From contig OY282519.1 in assembly GCA_958296405.1 (NCBI GenBank), forward strand, positions 1,472,132-1,536,131: 64,000 nucleotides of DNA. Reading direction: 5' to 3'. The stretch is from an uncultured Pseudomonadales bacterium (GTDB lineage Bacteria > Pseudomonadota > Gammaproteobacteria > Pseudomonadales > Azotimanducaceae). The notes beneath the pieces are model-generated. The model searched no databases. It was not told the DNA's origin and saw only the letters and a program-made list of their open reading frames with translations. Both the position numbers and the translations under genes were made by a program. The stretch's first letter is position 1; every line of letters starts with the position of its first letter. Shown here in pieces: positions 61,662-64,000 of the stretch.

Positions 61662-62284
61662 ACCCGCGCGACGACATCCGCGACGCACTGGGCCGGGGCA
61701 TCCAGCGGGCGGACTTGGCGTTGGCGGCGGTGGAGAACGGCCTCAACCTGTGCGCCGGCATCTTGATCTTCGCGCTGATGCTGTTGGGCGTGGTGCAGAT
61801 CGTCCTGCGTGCGGTCTTCCAAGCGCCGCTCTTTGGCTACATCGACATCGTGGAAACGTCCATGGTGGGCTTCGCCGTGCTCTCCATCGCCTTCGTGCAG
61901 CGCATGGGCGGGCATGTGCGTATGGAACTCCTTGTGGGGCGCTTGGCGGGGCGCTGGCGCTGGTGCGTGGAGGCGTTCGGCACCGCCTTGGCGGCGTTCA
62001 TCGTCGGGGTGCTGATTCCATACTCCTATCAGCACTTCCAACGCGCCTTCGCGTTCGGTGACAGCACCATCGACATCGAACTCGCCACCTGGCCGGCGAA
62101 GTTGGTGGTGCCGGCGGCGCTGGCCGTGCTGCTGGCGCGGCTCATCGTGCAGCTCGCGGCCTATCTGCGCCTGGCGGTGAACCCGGCGCTCACGCCGGTG
62201 GCAGCGCCGTCGGCGCGGGATGCAGCGGTGCAGGCGGCGGAGGAAATCCAACTCGCCGAACAACACACGCCCCCGCCAGCGTGA
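61658..62284 (+). CDS. TRAP transporter small membrane subunit (DctQ-type)
   Basis: A 208-residue protein with four membrane helices, starting with a GTG. Characteristic features are NGLNLCAGILIFALMLLGVV in helix 1, the conserved FVQRMGGHVRMELLVGRL segment with its Gly-His pair, and a hydrophobic C-terminal half. The last 30 residues are Ala/Pro/Glu-rich. It couples the binding protein to the large DctM channel. Both ends overlap their neighbours. Confidence 0.87.
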   Translation: MNPRDDIRDALGRGIQRADLALAAVENGLNLCAGILIFALMLLGVVQIVLRAVFQAPLFGYIDIVETSMVGFAVLSIAFVQRMGGHVRMELLVGRLAGRWRWCVEAFGTALAAFIVGVLIPYSYQHFQRAFAFGDSTIDIELATWPAKLVVPAALAVLLARLIVQLAAYLRLAVNPALTPVAAPSARDAAVQAAEEIQLAEQHTPPPA

Positions 62285-63642
62285 TGTTCGGCGTCGACGA
62301 CACCTGGATCGGCATCGGCGGCATCCTGCTGCTGGTTGCGCTGGTGGTGGCGGGGGTGCGCGTCTATGTGGCGGCAGCGCTCACCGGCTTCTTGGGGCTG
62401 CTGGTCATCAAGGGGTGGGATGTGGCGGGCGCCATCGCCGGCACCATCCCACATTCCAAGACGGTGACGTACCCGCTCTCGGTGCTGCCGCTCTTCATCC
62501 TCATCGGCTTCCTCGCCTTTCATGCCGGGCTGACGGCGCGGCTCTTCGAGGCGGCGCGGCGTTGGGTGGGCTGGGCGCCCGGCGGCTTGGCGGTGGCGAC
62601 GGTGTTCGCCAGCGCGGGGTTCGCGGCAGTCTCCGGCGCTTCCACGGCCACGGCCGCGGTGTTCTCCCGCGTCGCCATTCCCGACATGTTGAGGAACGGC
62701 TATGGCAAGCGGCTCACGGCCGGCGTCATCGCCGCCGGCGGCACGCTGGCCTCCCTCATTCCGCCGTCGGCCATTCTGGTGATCTACGCCATCATCGTTG
62801 AGGAATCCGTCGGCAAGCTGTTGTTGGCAGGCCTCGTTCCCGGTTTGGTGTCCGTGTTGATCTACACGGCGCTCATCGTCGGCCTGTGCGCGTGGAAGCC
62901 GGAGTTGGGGCGGCGCATCGGCGGCTTCACTTGGCGGGAGCGCTTTGCGAGCCTGCCGGGGGCGGTGCCCATCGTGCTGGTGGTGGTCATCATCTTCGGC
63001 GCCCTCTATTCGGGCTTGGCGACGCCCACGGAGGCCGGCGCGTTGGGGGCGATGGTCGTCTTCGCCATGTACGTCTGGCAGGCGTACCGCCGCCGTTCGA
63101 TGCGCATGATGGCCGGGCGGCTGCGCGACGCGCTGATGGAAACGGCGCGCCTCACGGTGATGATCTTCACGCTGGTGTGGGGCGTTTTCTTGTTTGTGCG
63201 CTTCTTGGGCTTCGCCGGCTTGCCGGCCACGTTCGCGGATTGGGTGGTCACGTTGGATTTGCCCCCCATCGCCATCATGGTTTGCATCCTGCTGGCCTAC
63301 GCCGTGCTCGGCATGTTCATGGATGCCATCGGCATGCTGGTGTTGACCTTGCCGGTGGTCTATCCGGCTGTGGTCGCGTTGGGTTATGACCCGATCTGGT
63401 TCGGCGTCATCGTGGTGAAGATGGCGGAAATCTGCCTCATCACGCCGCCCATTGGCCTCAACTGCTTCGTCGTCGCCGGCGTGTCGCGGGAACTCAGCGA
63501 TGAGGCCGGCGGCTCGCTCGCCATTCCGCTGCAAGACGTGTTTCGCGGCATCGGCCCGTTCTTCGTCGCCGACGTGTTGACCGTGGCGGTGCTGCTCGCG
63601 TTTCCGGCCATCGTGATGTGGCTGCCGCGCACGATGGGGTAA
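62284..63642 (+). CDS. TRAP transporter large membrane subunit (DctM-type)
   Basis: The roughly 452-residue product has about 12 hydrophobic segments and the DctM core motifs: YPLSVLPLFILIGFLAFHAG, AGFAAVSGASTATAAVFSRV, AAGGTLASLIPPSAILVIY and LGMFMDAIGMLVLTLPVVYP. It uses the Na+ or H+ gradient to import the ligand from DctP. Its ATG overlaps dctQ by one base. It completes a four-gene operon with the class II aldolase. Confidence 0.9.
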   Translation: MFGVDDTWIGIGGILLLVALVVAGVRVYVAAALTGFLGLLVIKGWDVAGAIAGTIPHSKTVTYPLSVLPLFILIGFLAFHAGLTARLFEAARRWVGWAPGGLAVATVFASAGFAAVSGASTATAAVFSRVAIPDMLRNGYGKRLTAGVIAAGGTLASLIPPSAILVIYAIIVEESVGKLLLAGLVPGLVSVLIYTALIVGLCAWKPELGRRIGGFTWRERFASLPGAVPIVLVVVIIFGALYSGLATPTEAGALGAMVVFAMYVWQAYRRRSMRMMAGRLRDALMETARLTVMIFTLVWGVFLFVRFLGFAGLPATFADWVVTLDLPPIAIMVCILLAYAVLGMFMDAIGMLVLTLPVVYPAVVALGYDPIWFGVIVVKMAEICLITPPIGLNCFVVAGVSRELSDEAGGSLAIPLQDVFRGIGPFFVADVLTVAVLLAFPAIVMWLPRTMG

Positions 63643-63715
63643 TTCCCCAAAGTGTGGGGGTGGCCGAACTGGTTTGAGGGGGGCTGGCAGTGGGCGGCGC
63701 AGCGTTTCGCTCAGG

Positions 63716-64000
63716 TCACGCCGTGTCCACCGTGTTCTCGAACGTGAACCCGCCTTGCGTCATCACCAGGCGATGGCGCTCCCCGACGGCGTTCGCGTCG
63801 CAATCGACGTAGCCGGCGTCGCCCTCCCACATTGCCACCCGCGTGCCGTCGGCGCGTTGGCCGATGTGCGTCTCATAAACCCGCGCCGGGATGGCGCTGA
63901 AGTGCGCGAGGGCCGCTTCCACCGTGTCGTGCGCGGCGAGTTGATGCAGCGTCACCCAGGTGGGGGGCACGAGGTCGATGTCGCCGGCGGCGTGGCGCTC
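63716..64000 (-). CDS. Partial gene, probably NUDIX hydrolase C-terminus
   Basis: The frame is open to the right window edge, so only the last 95 or so residues are seen. The segment DIDLVPPTWVTLHQLAAHDT resembles the helix after the NUDIX box in CoA-type NUDIX proteins (LxPPTxxTLxxL), followed by VEAALAHF and a beta-rich tail GDAGYVDCDANAVGERHRLV. The NUDIX box itself is outside the window, so the call is provisional. It faces the end of the TRAP operon. Confidence 0.45.
   Translation of the reverse strand, partial: ERHAAGDIDLVPPTWVTLHQLAAHDTVEAALAHFSAIPARVYETHIGQRADGTRVAMWEGDAGYVDCDANAVGERHRLVMTQGGFTFENTVDTA

Overview
The window is a GC-rich chromosomal segment from a Gram-negative proteobacterium, most likely a gammaproteobacterium. 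The ribosomal block runs rpsH-rplF-rplR-rpsE-rpmD-rplO-secY-rpmJ-rpsM-rpsK-rpsD-rpoA-rplQ, as in E. coli, with rpmJ directly after secY. miaB-phoH-ybeY-corC-lnt and leuS/lptE/holA are also gamma/beta-type orders. lnt, lptE and mpl point to an outer membrane with diaminopimelate peptidoglycan, and coq7 points to ubiquinone respiration. Housekeeping genes use the leucine codon TTG heavily. I saw no rRNA, tRNA or CRISPR array.

Layout: (1) 1-6.9 kb, the end of the spc operon and the alpha operon. (2) 6.9-11.5 kb, a Mu-like phage gene fragment beside a structured inverted repeat, then an amidase, an FMN-dependent 2-hydroxyacid oxidase, a DUF1820 protein and a solitary HEPN-type gene. (3) 11.7-17.2 kb, miaB, phoH-like, ybeY, corC and lnt. 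(4) 17.2-27.6 kb, an accessory island with a visibly different base composition. It holds a LexA-like box, a 1036-residue adenine-type DNA methyltransferase and an adjacent PD-(D/E)XK nuclease-like protein. It also holds small orphan genes, a ribbon-helix-helix regulator with palindromic operator candidates, and primase and recombinase fragments. It ends with a 1358-residue protein joining an XRE/HigA-type helix-turn-helix to a nuclease-like domain, behind a promoter whose spacer is a palindrome, followed by a truncated PIN (VapC-like) toxin start. (5) 27.8-30.4 kb, a small exported protein, a sulfotransferase-like protein and an RmlD-like reductase. (6) 30.5-36.4 kb, leuS, lptE and holA, with a LicD-like/methyltransferase fusion inserted on the opposite strand between leuS and lptE. 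(7) 36.5-42.1 kb, a histidine phosphatase, a Schlafen-type AlbA_2 protein and a CobS/CobT-like AAA+/VWA pair. (8) 42.2-53.6 kb, an acyl-CoA carboxylase beta subunit, an epimerase, an AT-richer orphan gene, a PPi-type phosphofructokinase, mpl, an SDR, a phosphatase-like gene, a YcaQ-type glycosylase, a HIT protein and coq7. (9) 53.7-56.9 kb, trpG-trpD-trpC followed by a DUF1330-like/VOC fusion. (10) 57-63.6 kb, an alpha/beta hydrolase, an N-acyl-D-amino-acid deacylase-type amidohydrolase, and a class II aldolase/adducin gene overlapping a complete TRAP transporter. A partial, probably NUDIX, gene runs off the right edge.

The main candidates for undescribed biology lie in the island. They are the possibly SOS-controlled methyltransferase/nuclease pair, and the XRE-nuclease giant with its built-in operator and broken PIN partner. 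Both look like anti-phage or anti-plasmid systems kept silent by their own DNA-binding parts, which is inference from sequence. Positions were read by eye; no database search was possible.
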